This document shows, in pieces, positions 31,367 through 41,500 of a stretch of 64,000 bases of DNA. A model generated the notes under the pieces. It did no database searches and was not told where the DNA came from. It saw only the letters and a list, made by a program, of their open reading frames with translations. The position numbers and the translations under genes were made by a program. Source of the DNA: Pseudomonas baetica (GTDB lineage Bacteria; Pseudomonadota; Gammaproteobacteria; Pseudomonadales; Pseudomonadaceae). The DNA lies in assembly GCF_002813455.1 (NCBI RefSeq), contig NZ_PHHE01000001.1:2418001-2482000 (forward strand). The letters run 5' to 3'. Numbering within the stretch: the stretch's first letter is position 1; each line of letters begins with the position of its first letter.

Positions 31367-34300
31367 TCATTGCGCAGGGCCCCAGCGCTCAAGCGCAGCG
31401 GCAATCGCGTCAGGATCAGGCGCGCCCAACAAGGGCTGGATCGCAGCCGGCCATCCCTGGCCGTTTCGGATGGCGGCGGTCATTGCCGTCAGTTGTTCGG
31501 GGCTTTGTTCGGCGGTCCATGCCAGGCTCGCCAGCGCTGCATAGGTGGCGGCCCAGCCATGCTCGCGGGCATCAGCCAGGGTGCCGACGGGTTCGCCGTC
31601 ATTGCCCAGCGCGCGGGTCAGGTCATCGGCCATGAGTTTCACCAGTACCGCGCGCGCCTCAGGACCGTCTACATCCGCCACACACAGCAAGCCGATCGCG
31701 CCCGCCACGCCCTGGCTCAACCACAGGTAACCCGGCACCTGCCGCAGGTCGCTGGCGTCAATCAACACCCGGCGGGCAAGCAACTCGGCAATATGCGCAC
31801 GGCGTGCCGAACGCCCGACGCCGGTCGCGGCCACGTCCCAATCCGGCGATTGGGCGAGCAACAGCTGACCGTGGCTCAAGCGGCTCTCGCCCATGCCGGT
31901 CGGCCAATGGCTCACGCCCTCCACCACCGGGCCACTGCCCAGGCGTCGCGCCACACAGGCGCTCATCAGGACCAGGTCTTCGCGCACTTCAACAGCCGTT
32001 TGCTGGCGGCTGGCATCCGCCTTTGCCTGCAAGCTGTAGGCAAAATCCAAAGGCGCCGTGCTGTGACCGTTGAAGTCCTGTCCATCAATCTCAACGTGCC
32101 ATTGCCAGTCGCCCGCCGGCGCGATGGCCTCCACGGCGACGGCGGAACCTGCCGCCAAGGTGGGCACGTCGGCTGCCAAACCGACCTCGCTGCGTTGCAC
32201 CGGCGCACGCAGCAGCCGCTCGCTGTCCAGCCCCAGGCGCGGCATAACACGGCGCGCTTCCAGCCACACGCCGTGCGGCCCCAACCAGAACGCTTCGCCT
32301 TCCGACGACCAGCCGTTGGCGCTGACAGTCCAGTTCAATTCCACATTACAGGCGTTCGTCGCACAAGGTGCCAGGGGCACGCGCAGGTGCTCGGTCGCCT
32401 GTTCGAACGTGACCGGTTGCCCCATCACGCTCACCGCCGTCACCTGCATGCCTGGCGGCAACTCGGCATCCAGTTGACTGGCGACCACGGCGTCCAGCGT
32501 CCACTGGCCCTCAACCTGACGCGCAGCGGAATCCACGCGCATCTGCACGCGCCCACCCGCCACCTGCCAGGCAGCCGCGTTGGCCACCCAGCGCTGTTCC
32601 CAGGCGGCGCGCTCGGCACGCCCTTCGGCCACCGATTGGTAGTCGCCCTGCTCCACCCAATAATGCTGCAAAGCCACGCCACAGCCCAGCAAACCCAAGG
32701 CGCCAAGGGCTAACACGGCAAGCGGCAACGGCTGGCCCACGTCAGCGAAACGGCGGCGCTCGGGACCGCGTGGCAGCGCCAGTGCCGCCACGCCGACCAT
32801 CACCGCGCAACCTGCGAGTTTCCAGCCTGCCAGAGTGCCCAGATACGGTAACCAAGGCGCCCAGCCGGCGAGTTGCGACAACGCCACATGCGCCGGTATC
32901 CCCATCGCATAGGCGGGGTAGCTGACCAGCCCCAATTCGTGGTTGAGCACCAGGAAAAACGTCAGCAGCATCGACGTGGCGTAGGCGAGTCCCGAGCGGC
33001 GAATCAACGCGTGCACCAGCACCGTCAGCGCGGCCAGTTCCAGCAGCGGCGGCGCGAACACCAGCGCTTGGTAGACCAGTACAAAGCCCGGCGCCAGGCT
33101 GTCGGACGCAGCGATGGCGCTGATCAGCAGGCTGGCAATGCCTGGCACCAGCGCCAAGGTCAGGGTCGCCAACAACACACAGGCCGTACGGCCGAACAAT
33201 CGCAGCCAGGTCGGTGCGGGGGTCGCCTGCAACATCGCGCCGAGGCCTTCGACGTCATCACGCCGACACACCAAGCCCACCAGCGCCGCGATAATAAAGG
33301 CGATCACCAGAAACAACGCGCTCGACAAGAGCGGCAGGGTCAGATCCGCCCGTGGCACCATCGGTCCGCGCGCATGCCACACGCCGTGGACAAAACCACT
33401 GAGCACGCCCATCACCAGCAGCAAGCCGAGCGCCACCCACCAGATCCGCCGTGCAAACAACTGGCGTACCTGCCAGCGCGCTTCATGCCACAAGGCGTGC
33501 GTCCAACGACTGGCCGTCAACGGACCCGGCAATTGCACGTCACGGCTGCGCAGCATAGGCGGTTCCGCCAGCACCGCACCGCTGCGCCGGCCCATCAGGC
33601 CCTGGCGCGTGGTGCGCGCCAACACCACGGCCAGTACCAGCAGCGGCAACACACACCACAACGCGCGGTTGAGCCAGAACCCTGGCGTCAGCGCCAGCAG
33701 CGACTGCGACTTCTGCGCAGTGCTCCAGGTTTCGACCTGGGCCTGGGCAAAGGTAAATAGCGACGGGTCCAGGCTGGCCGCCAACAGCGGGTTGATATGC
33801 CCGCCCTTGAGTACGACCACCGCAAACATCCACAGCAGCATCAATACCGTCGCCAGGGCAAAGGGCGCAGCCAGGCCACGGCTGCGCAACGCCAGCAGGT
33901 AATACAACGCACCGATTCCAGTACTCACCGGCAACAGCAAGGCGACCCAGGCAAAGGCCAACGCCGACCAGACCGGCGCACCGATACTGGCCGCTGGTAC
34001 CCAGCCGAGCCAGCCCAATACCGGGCTGACCAGGAAGCCGATAATCAACGCACTGGCGAGTAACCCGCCCACCAGCGCCGCGCCGATAAAACGCCCCCAC
34101 AGCAGCGCCGGCAGCGACAGCGGCAAGGCCAGCAGCACCTCTTCCAACTGCGCCTTGCGGTCGCGCAGGGCCGGCTGCGCAAACACCCAGGCCCAGGCAA
34201 AAAACAGGAAGAACATGCAACCGCACGACATCAGGTAAATCAGGCTGGGTGCATTGCGGGCGATGTCGCTGGCACCCATTTTCTGCACGTAGTCGGCATT

Positions 34301-34420
34301 CGTCAGGGACATCAGCAGGTAGCCGGTGAGGCCAAGAAACACCAACAAGGGAATGCCACTGCGCAGCCCCGCGCGGACTTCCACCCAGGCTTCACGCAAC
34401 AGCAAGGCGACGGTATTCAT
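31367..34420 (-). CDS. ABC-2 type permease with large C-terminal M1-peptidase-like domain (catalytically degenerate)
   Basis: A 1017-residue membrane protein. Residues 1-270 and about 300-560 are two ABC-2 membrane domains. One more hydrophobic segment follows, then a soluble region of about 430 residues. The layout resembles ABC-2 permeases fused to M1 aminopeptidase domains, but the zinc motif HExxH is replaced by HIAELL, and the following 'LWLSQGVAGAI' is a worn version of the M1 'LWLNEGLA' helix. Peptidase activity is therefore unlikely. Start overlaps the ATPase stop (ATGA). Its place with receptor and ATPase suggests a role in metallophore or metal handling; the substrate is unknown. 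Confidence 0.8.
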   Translation of the reverse strand: MNTVALLLREAWVEVRAGLRSGIPLLVFLGLTGYLLMSLTNADYVQKMGASDIARNAPSLIYLMSCGCMFFLFFAWAWVFAQPALRDRKAQLEEVLLALPLSLPALLWGRFIGAALVGGLLASALIIGFLVSPVLGWLGWVPAASIGAPVWSALAFAWVALLLPVSTGIGALYYLLALRSRGLAAPFALATVLMLLWMFAVVVLKGGHINPLLAASLDPSLFTFAQAQVETWSTAQKSQSLLALTPGFWLNRALWCVLPLLVLAVVLARTTRQGLMGRRSGAVLAEPPMLRSRDVQLPGPLTASRWTHALWHEARWQVRQLFARRIWWVALGLLLVMGVLSGFVHGVWHARGPMVPRADLTLPLLSSALFLVIAFIIAALVGLVCRRDDVEGLGAMLQATPAPTWLRLFGRTACVLLATLTLALVPGIASLLISAIAASDSLAPGFVLVYQALVFAPPLLELAALTVLVHALIRRSGLAYATSMLLTFFLVLNHELGLVSYPAYAMGIPAHVALSQLAGWAPWLPYLGTLAGWKLAGCAVMVGVAALALPRGPERRRFADVGQPLPLAVLALGALGLLGCGVALQHYWVEQGDYQSVAEGRAERAAWEQRWVANAAAWQVAGGRVQMRVDSAARQVEGQWTLDAVVASQLDAELPPGMQVTAVSVMGQPVTFEQATEHLRVPLAPCATNACNVELNWTVSANGWSSEGEAFWLGPHGVWLEARRVMPRLGLDSERLLRAPVQRSEVGLAADVPTLAAGSAVAVEAIAPAGDWQWHVEIDGQDFNGHSTAPLDFAYSLQAKADASRQQTAVEVREDLVLMSACVARRLGSGPVVEGVSHWPTGMGESRLSHGQLLLAQSPDWDVAATGVGRSARRAHIAELLARRVLIDASDLRQVPGYLWLSQGVAGAIGLLCVADVDGPEARAVLVKLMADDLTRALGNDGEPVGTLADAREHGWAATYAALASLAWTAEQSPEQLTAMTAAIRNGQGWPAAIQPLLGAPDPDAIAAALERWGPAQ

Positions 34421-35301
34421 GCCTCCACCGCCTCGCCGGCCTGGGCCAGCGCCAGGTAATAGATATCCTCCAGGCGCGGCGCGTGGGGGCTGAAACGCGG
34501 GTCTGCTGGACGCTCGCCGTGCACGATCACGCGACTGCCTTGCGGGCTGGCGGCCACATGCAACGCTTCGGGCAACGATTCACCACGGCTGAACGGCGCT
34601 TCCCACAAGCGGCCCTGTTCGGCAGCGAGCAAGTCGGCCGGGCGACCTTCGACAATAATCTGCCCGCCGGCCAACACCGCCAGGCGGCTGCACAGGTTCT
34701 CGACGTCTTCGACGATATGGGTCGAGAGCAGCACGATGGATTCGGCGGCGACATCCGCCAGCACCCGATGAAAACGGTTGCGTTCGGCCGGGTCGAGGCC
34801 CGCCGTGGGCTCATCGACGATCACTAAGCGCGGCGACCCCACCAGTGCCATGGCGATACCGAACCGGCGCAACATGCCGCCCGAATAGGTCGCCAACGCA
34901 CGGTGGGCCGCCTGCTGCAAGTTGACCTTATCCAGCAGGGCCTCGATTTCCTCGCGGCGCTGGCGGTTGTCGGTACGGCCCTTGAGCCAGGCGAACCGGT
35001 CGAGCAAATCCCGCGCACTCACGCCGGGGTACGCGCCCAGTTGCTGCGGCAGGTAACCCAGGCGGCGACGCAGATGATCGGGGCCGCGCAGAACGTCCAC
35101 GCCGTCCAGGTGGATGCTGCCGGCGTCCGGCAGTTGCAGGGTCGCCAGGGTGCGCATCAGGCTGCTCTTGCCGGCGCCGTTGGGACCGAGCAAGCCATAC
35201 ATACCGGGGCCAACACTCAGGTCCACGCCGCGCAGCGCTTCGACGCCATTGTTGTAGCGCTTGCGCAGGCCGCGCACTTGTAAACCCGAATCGACAGACA
35301 T
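34417..35301 (-). CDS. ABC transporter ATP-binding protein (ABC-2 partner)
   Basis: A 294-residue ATPase with Walker A LLGPNGAGKSSLMRTLATL near residue 50, Q-loop LGYLPQQLG, signature YSGGMLRR and Walker B LVIVDEPTAGLDP. The VEGRPADLLAAEQGR tail segment is typical of ATPases paired with ABC-2 permeases. I choose the ATG at 35299-35301 because GGAG lies six bases upstream. It overlaps the permease gene. It is divergent from the NRPS operon across a 294-base region that holds a Fur-box-like site. Confidence 0.88.
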   Translation of the reverse strand: MSVDSGLQVRGLRKRYNNGVEALRGVDLSVGPGMYGLLGPNGAGKSSLMRTLATLQLPDAGSIHLDGVDVLRGPDHLRRRLGYLPQQLGAYPGVSARDLLDRFAWLKGRTDNRQRREEIEALLDKVNLQQAAHRALATYSGGMLRRFGIAMALVGSPRLVIVDEPTAGLDPAERNRFHRVLADVAAESIVLLSTHIVEDVENLCSRLAVLAGGQIIVEGRPADLLAAEQGRLWEAPFSRGESLPEALHVAASPQGSRVIVHGERPADPRFSPHAPRLEDIYYLALAQAGEAVEA

Positions 35302-35502
35302 CCGCAACTCCATGAAGAGGCCCTGCAAGAGGGCGGCGAGCGACGGTAGTCAAGGCCGTGGGCCGGGCTCTACCCGATTCAAGTCATTTTCCAACCGCAT
35401 CGCGCGGCGTATCGGCGTCATGTCCCGCAACTGCGCCCGTGCAATCGGCACTGGGCAAACGGATACGGGGCAAAAACGATTCGATCCGGGTAGTCGCCAA
35501 AA

Positions 35503-35517
35503 TGAGAATGACTAGCA
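35503..35517. promoter_or_regulatory. Fur box upstream of the NRPS operon
   Basis: TGAGAATGACTAGCA matches 12 of 15 positions of the 7-1-7 Fur consensus. As at the receptor promoter, GGGTAG lies 11-12 bases upstream and TAGCATCT is shared at the downstream end, pointing to a common promoter layout. The rest of the 35302-35595 region holds no gene I can support. Confidence 0.72.
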
Positions 35518-35595
35518 TCTCCCCCATGCATTTGCCTGCCCCCAGCGCCTGGGCCAACCCCGGCCCGGGCCCTAGCGATGAGAAGACGTTGAGCC

Positions 35596-38500
35596 ATGGC
35601 CACTCCCAGCACCTCAACCGCAACACTGCTGCGCCAATCCCTGTCCGACGCACTTGGACTGCCCGCCGACCAGGTGCCCCTGGAGGCCAACCTGATCGAA
35701 TGGGGCCTGGACTCCGTCACCCTGATCCGTCTTGCCGGCCAATGGCGGCGCAAGGGCCTGGCCGCGCGTTTCGCCGACTTGGTGGCGGACCCGCGCCTAT
35801 GTAGCTGGCTGGCCCTGCTTGACACCGCCCCCACGGCCCCCGCGCCGGTCAGCACCGCCACCGATGACGGGCTGCCGTTCGAACTGGCGCCGATGCAGCA
35901 CGCTTACTGGATCGGTCGCGCCCCTGGCCAAGCGCTGGGTGGCGTGGCAGCACACTTCTATAACGAGTTCGATGGCCACGACGTTGACCCGATACGGTTG
36001 GAAGCCGCCGTGCGTGCCCTGCTCGCGCGGCACCCGATGTTACGGGCGCAGTTTCTCGATGACGGCCGCCAGCAGGTCCTCGCGCACAGCCCGTGGCCGG
36101 GGCTCACGGTGCATGACCTGCGCCAGGCCGGCGCCGAACAGGTGCAACAACGGCTGGCAGCCTTGCGAGCCGAGCTGTCCCATCGCAAGTTGGCCGTGGA
36201 ACAAGGCCAGGTGCTGGATATCCAGCTGTCGTTGTTGCCCGACGGCACCCGCCTGCACCTGAACCTCGACATGCTCGCCGCCGATGCCTTGAGCCTGCGC
36301 ACCCTGCTCGGCGACCTGGTGCTGTTGTACCGCCAACATCCCCTGCCCGCGCTGGACTACACCTTTGCCCGCTACCTGGCTGACCTGCGCCAGGAACAGG
36401 CCAGCGCCGAGCAGCGGGATCGTCACCAACAGGCGCGCGACTACTGGTTGCAGCGCCTCGATCAATTGCCCGGTGCGCCGAGCCTGCCGATCAAGGCCCA
36501 GGGCGATGACCGCCAGGTCTGCCGCCGTCACCATTGGCTGCCGCCGTCAGAACGCCAGGCATTCGAACGCCAGGCGCGGGAGCACGGGCTCACGCCGGCC
36601 ATGGCGTTGGCGGCGGTGTTCAGTGAAGCCCTTGGCGCTTGGTGCGATACACCCGAGTTGCTGCTCAACCTACCGCTATTCAACCGCACGCCGCTGCATG
36701 CCGACGTTGATCGCCTGGTCGGGGATTTCACTTCGTCGATCCTGCTGGCCTGGGACGGCCGGGTCGCCGGCACGTTTGCCGCACGCGCCACCACCCTGCA
36801 ACGCCGCTTCCACAGCGATGTCGCACACAGTGCGTTTTCCGGCCTGGAGGTGTTGCGTGAACTGTCCCGCCAACGCGGTGAACAAGTGCTGGCTCCCGTT
36901 GTATACACCAGCGCACTGGGCCTGGGTGAGCTGTTCGCCGAGGGCGTGCAGGCGAGTTTCGGCCAACCGGCGTGGATCATTTCCCAGGGCCCGCAGGTGT
37001 GGCTCGATGCGCAAGTCACCGAGCTGGACGGCGGCATCCTGGTCAACCTCGATGCACGTGAAGGGCTGTTCGCCGACGGTGTGCTGGATGGTATGTTCAA
37101 GGCCTATACCGACCTGTTGCAACGCCTGTGTTTTGACCCGGACGCCTGGCATCAGGCGCCGTCTGCGCTGATCCCCGCCGAGCAACTGGCCCTGCGCCAA
37201 ACCGTGCAAGGCCAGCCTGCTGCCCTGCCCGTCAAGCGCCTGCATGAGGCATTTTTTGCCCAGGCACGCCTGACGCCCAGCTTGCCCGCGCTGCTGCAGG
37301 GCAACCATTCCGTCATCGGTTATGGCGAGCTGGCCGAGCGGGCCCTGCAAGTTGCAGCGTACCTGGAAGACCAAGGTATCCAGCGCGGCGATGTCGTGGC
37401 GCTGCAACTGCCCAAGGGCCCCGAGCAAGTTATCGCGGTACTGGGGATCCTCGCCTGCAGCGCCACGTACCTGCCCATCGGCATCGACCAGCCCGACGCA
37501 CGCGGCCAGAAAATCTGCGAAAGCTCAGGTGCGCGGTTGCTGCTCAAGGCCCTGCCACCTGCGGGCCCCGCGCTGGACGCGCCCCGGCCCGGTGCGGTCA
37601 GCGACCTGGCCTACATCCTCTACACCTCCGGTTCCACTGGCGAACCCAAGGGCGTGGAAATCAGCCACCTGGCCGCCGCCAACACCGTGGACGACCTGCA
37701 ACGACGCCTCCAACTGACCGCCGATGACCGCATCCTCGCGCTCTCTGCGCTGGAGTTCGACCTGTCGGTGTTCGACCTGTTTGCTGCGCTGTCCACCGGC
37801 GCGGCGGTGATTGGCATCGAGCCCGAAGCGCAGCGCGATGCCCCGCGCTGGCGTGAACTGGCCTTGCAGCACCGCGCCAGCGTGCTCAACTGCGTGCCGG
37901 CGTTGCTGGACATGTTGCTCGGTTGCGCCCCGGCCGACGCTCGCCTGCCGCTGCGTGCGGTGTTGCTCGGCGGTGACAAAGTCGCCCCGGACCTGGCGCC
38001 ACGGTTGTGGGCCCAGGCGCCGGGCTGTCGCTTCATGGCCTTGGGCGGCGCTACCGAAGCGGCGATCCACTCGACGCTGTTCGAAGCCCTCCCCGGCCAG
38101 CCATTGGCTTGGCACTGCCTGCCCTACGGCAAACCGCTGGACAACGTCAGCCTGCGCATCGTCGACCACCAGGGCCATGACTGCCCGGACTGGGTGGCCG
38201 GGGAGCTGTGGATCGGCGGCGCCGGGGTGGCCCAGGGTTATCGCGGCGACCGCGTGCGCAGCGCCGAACGTTTTGTCGACTATCAAGGCCTGCGCTGGTA
38301 CCGCACCGGCGACCGGGCGCGCTACCACCCCGACGGCACTGTGGAGTTCCTCGGGCGTAGTGACTTCCAACTCAAGCTGCATGGCTACCGCATCGAGGCC
38401 GGCGAAGTCGAGCAGGCACTGCTGGCCTGCCCAGGCGTGGAGCACGCTGTCGTATTGCTGGCCGGCCAGCAATTGGCGGCGGTGGTCCGTCTGGCGCACG

Positions 38501-41500
38501 GCGCCGTGCAGCCTGTGCAGATCGACCTGCCGGGCCTGGCCGAGCGCCTGCCGGCGTATATGATTCCCTCGCTCATCCTCGGCTGCGCGCAGCTGCCCTT
38601 GACCGGCAACGGCAAGGTCGACCGCAAGGCCTTGCACGCGTGGCTCGTCCAGCATAGTCCGGTGCAGCAGGCAAACCTGACGGCGCCCTGCGGCGTCATC
38701 GAACAGCAGGTGGCCCGCGCCTGGCAGCAGTTGCTTGGCTGTGGTGAGGTGTGCCGCGAACACAGCTTCTTTGCCCTGGGCGGCGACTCCCTGAGCGCCA
38801 CCCGCCTGGTGCGCCTGCTCGCCGAACAAGGGCTGGGCGGTGCACGCATCGCCCAGGTGTTTGCCAAGCCGGTGCTGGCGCAGTTTTGTGTCAACCTGCA
38901 TCAACAGGCACAGGCCGAACCCGCACACACCGTTGTTGCAGACCTGGCGCAACGCCACGCGCCCTTCCCGATGACTGAGGTGCAGCAGGCCTATTGGCTA
39001 GGCCGCGACCCCAGCCTCGTGCTGGGGGGTGTGAGTTGCCACTTCTACCGTGAATACGACGTCGAGGACCTTGACCTGCCGCGCCTGCAACACGCGTTGC
39101 AGCGCTTGATCGAACGCCACGAAATGCTGCGCGCTGTGTTCGACCACAATGGCCAGGCGCGCATCCTGCAACAAGTGCCAGCCTTCGTGATCGGCCAGGG
39201 CCACGCCAGCCTGGACGACCTGCGCGAACACTGTGCCCATCGCGTGTTCGCCCCTCACCAATGGCCGCTGTTCGATATGCAAACGGTGACCCACGGCCGG
39301 CACACACGCCTGGCGATCAGCCTGGACAATTTGATCCTCGATGCCCTGAGCATCCTGCGTTTCTACGCCGAACTCGATGCGTTGTACCGCGAGCCCGGCA
39401 TTGCGCTGGCCCCGTTGGACCTGTCGTTTCGCGATTACCAATTGCAGTGCGCCCCGGCACCTGAAGAGCTGCACGCCGCGCAGCGCTTCTGGCAGGAACG
39501 CCTGCCCGAATTACCGCCCCATCCGCAGTTGCCGCTGGCCGCCGACCCCGCCAGCCTGGGCCGACCACGCTTTGAACGCCTGCAAGGGCAGATCGATGCC
39601 AGCGCCTGGCAAGCGATCCTGTCCAAGGCCCAGCAACAGGGGCTCACCGCCTCGGCGGTACTGCTCTGCGCTTTTGCCGAAACCCTCGGCCGCTGGAGTG
39701 CACGCCCAGACCTGAGCCTCAACCTCACACTGTTCGATCGCCGCCCCATGCACCCTCAGATCGACCAGGTAATGGGCGACTTCACATCGCTGACCCTGCT
39801 CGGGTATGTGCCCGTGGCGGGTGAGCGTTGGGTTGACCGTGCACGGCGTACGCAACACTCCCTGGGCGAGGCGTTGGAGCATCGCTGCGTGGGTTCGGTC
39901 AGCCTGCTGCGTCAGCTGGCCCGGGGCAATGGCGAACAACAGGTGAGCATGCCGGTGGTGTTCACCAGCGCCCTGGGTGTGCCGGATGGCACGGCGGCGC
40001 CAGTGGACGGCCCGTTTGCCCACCAGGTTTTCGGCCTGACACAAACCCCGCAAGTGTGGCTCGACCACCAGGTCGTCGAAGCCAACGGTGGCATTGCCCT
40101 TAACTGGGACCGTGTGGTCGGCCTGTTTCCCGAAGGTCTGGTTGAAGCGATGTTCGACGCTTACCTGCATAGCCTCAACTGGTTGGCGGAGCACGCCTGG
40201 GACAGCGCGCCACCCGACCTGCTGCCCCAGGCCCAAGCACAACGGCGCGCTCAACTCAACGCCCCGGTCGACTGCGTGCCGGGCGACCCGACGCTGCACC
40301 AGGGTTTCTTTGAGCAGGCGCGTCATGCTCCGCAGCGCCCCGCCTTGTTATGGGGTGAACACGGCACGCTGAAGTACGGCGAACTGGCCAACCACGCGCT
40401 GCGTATCGCCCACAGCCTGATGGACGCAGGTGTCGCACCCGGCGACCTGGAGGCCGTGTCCCTGGCCAAGGGGCCGCAGCAGGTCGCCTGTGTGCTGGGC
40501 ATTCTGGCGGCCGGCGCCGCCTACTTGCCGGTGGGTGTCGATCAGCCGTTGCAGCGCTGCCAGCGCATCCTGCAACAGGCCGGTGTGACCGTGATGCTCG
40601 CGGAGCACGACCCGCGACTCCCCGGCGTCAAACACCTCAAGCCCTCCACTGCGTTGAAGGCCGAACCGCTGGCGGCGCCACCGCCGCTCTCAGCGGGTGA
40701 ACTGGCCTATGTGATCTACACCTCCGGCTCCACCGGCCAGCCCAAGGGCGTGGAAATCACCCACCGCGCGGCGATGAATACCGTGGCCGAGATCAACCGC
40801 TGTTATGGCGTCCAAGCCAGCGACCGGGGCCTGGCCCTGTCGGCGCTGGACTTCGACTTGTCGGTGTACGACCTGTTCGGCCTGCTTTCGGTGGGCGGCG
40901 CCCTGGTGCTGATCGACGAAGACCAGCGCCGCGATGCCCGCGCCTGGCTCAAGGCATTGCGACAGCACCGCGTGACCCTGTGGAACAGCGTGCCGGCGCT
41001 GCTCGACATGCTGCTGGAAGCCAACGCTCAAGACCGCCAGCCCCTGGACCTGAGGGTCGCACTGCTGTCCGGCGACTGGATCGGCCTTGATCTGCCGCAA
41101 CGCCTGCAAGAGCAGGCCTCCGGTTGCCGTTTTATCTCCCTCGGCGGCGCGACCGAAGCGGCGATCTGGTCGAATCACTTTGAAGTACGCCAGGCAATGC
41201 CGGGCTGGCGTTCGATCCCCTACGGCGTGCCGCTGGCCAACCAGGCCTACCGGGTGGTCGATGCTCTAGGCCGTGACTGCCCCGACTGGGTCACGGGGGA
41301 ACTGTGGATCGGCGGTGCCGGCGTCGCGCGCGGTTATCGCCACGCGCCGCAGTTGAATGCCGAGCGCTTTGTCGACGGTTGGTACCGCACCGGAGACCTT
41401 GGTCGCTACCACCCCGATGGCCTGTTGGAGTTTCTCGGGCGCGCCGACAGCCAGGTGAAGGTCCGTGGCCATCGCATCGAACTGGGCGAAATCGAAGCCG

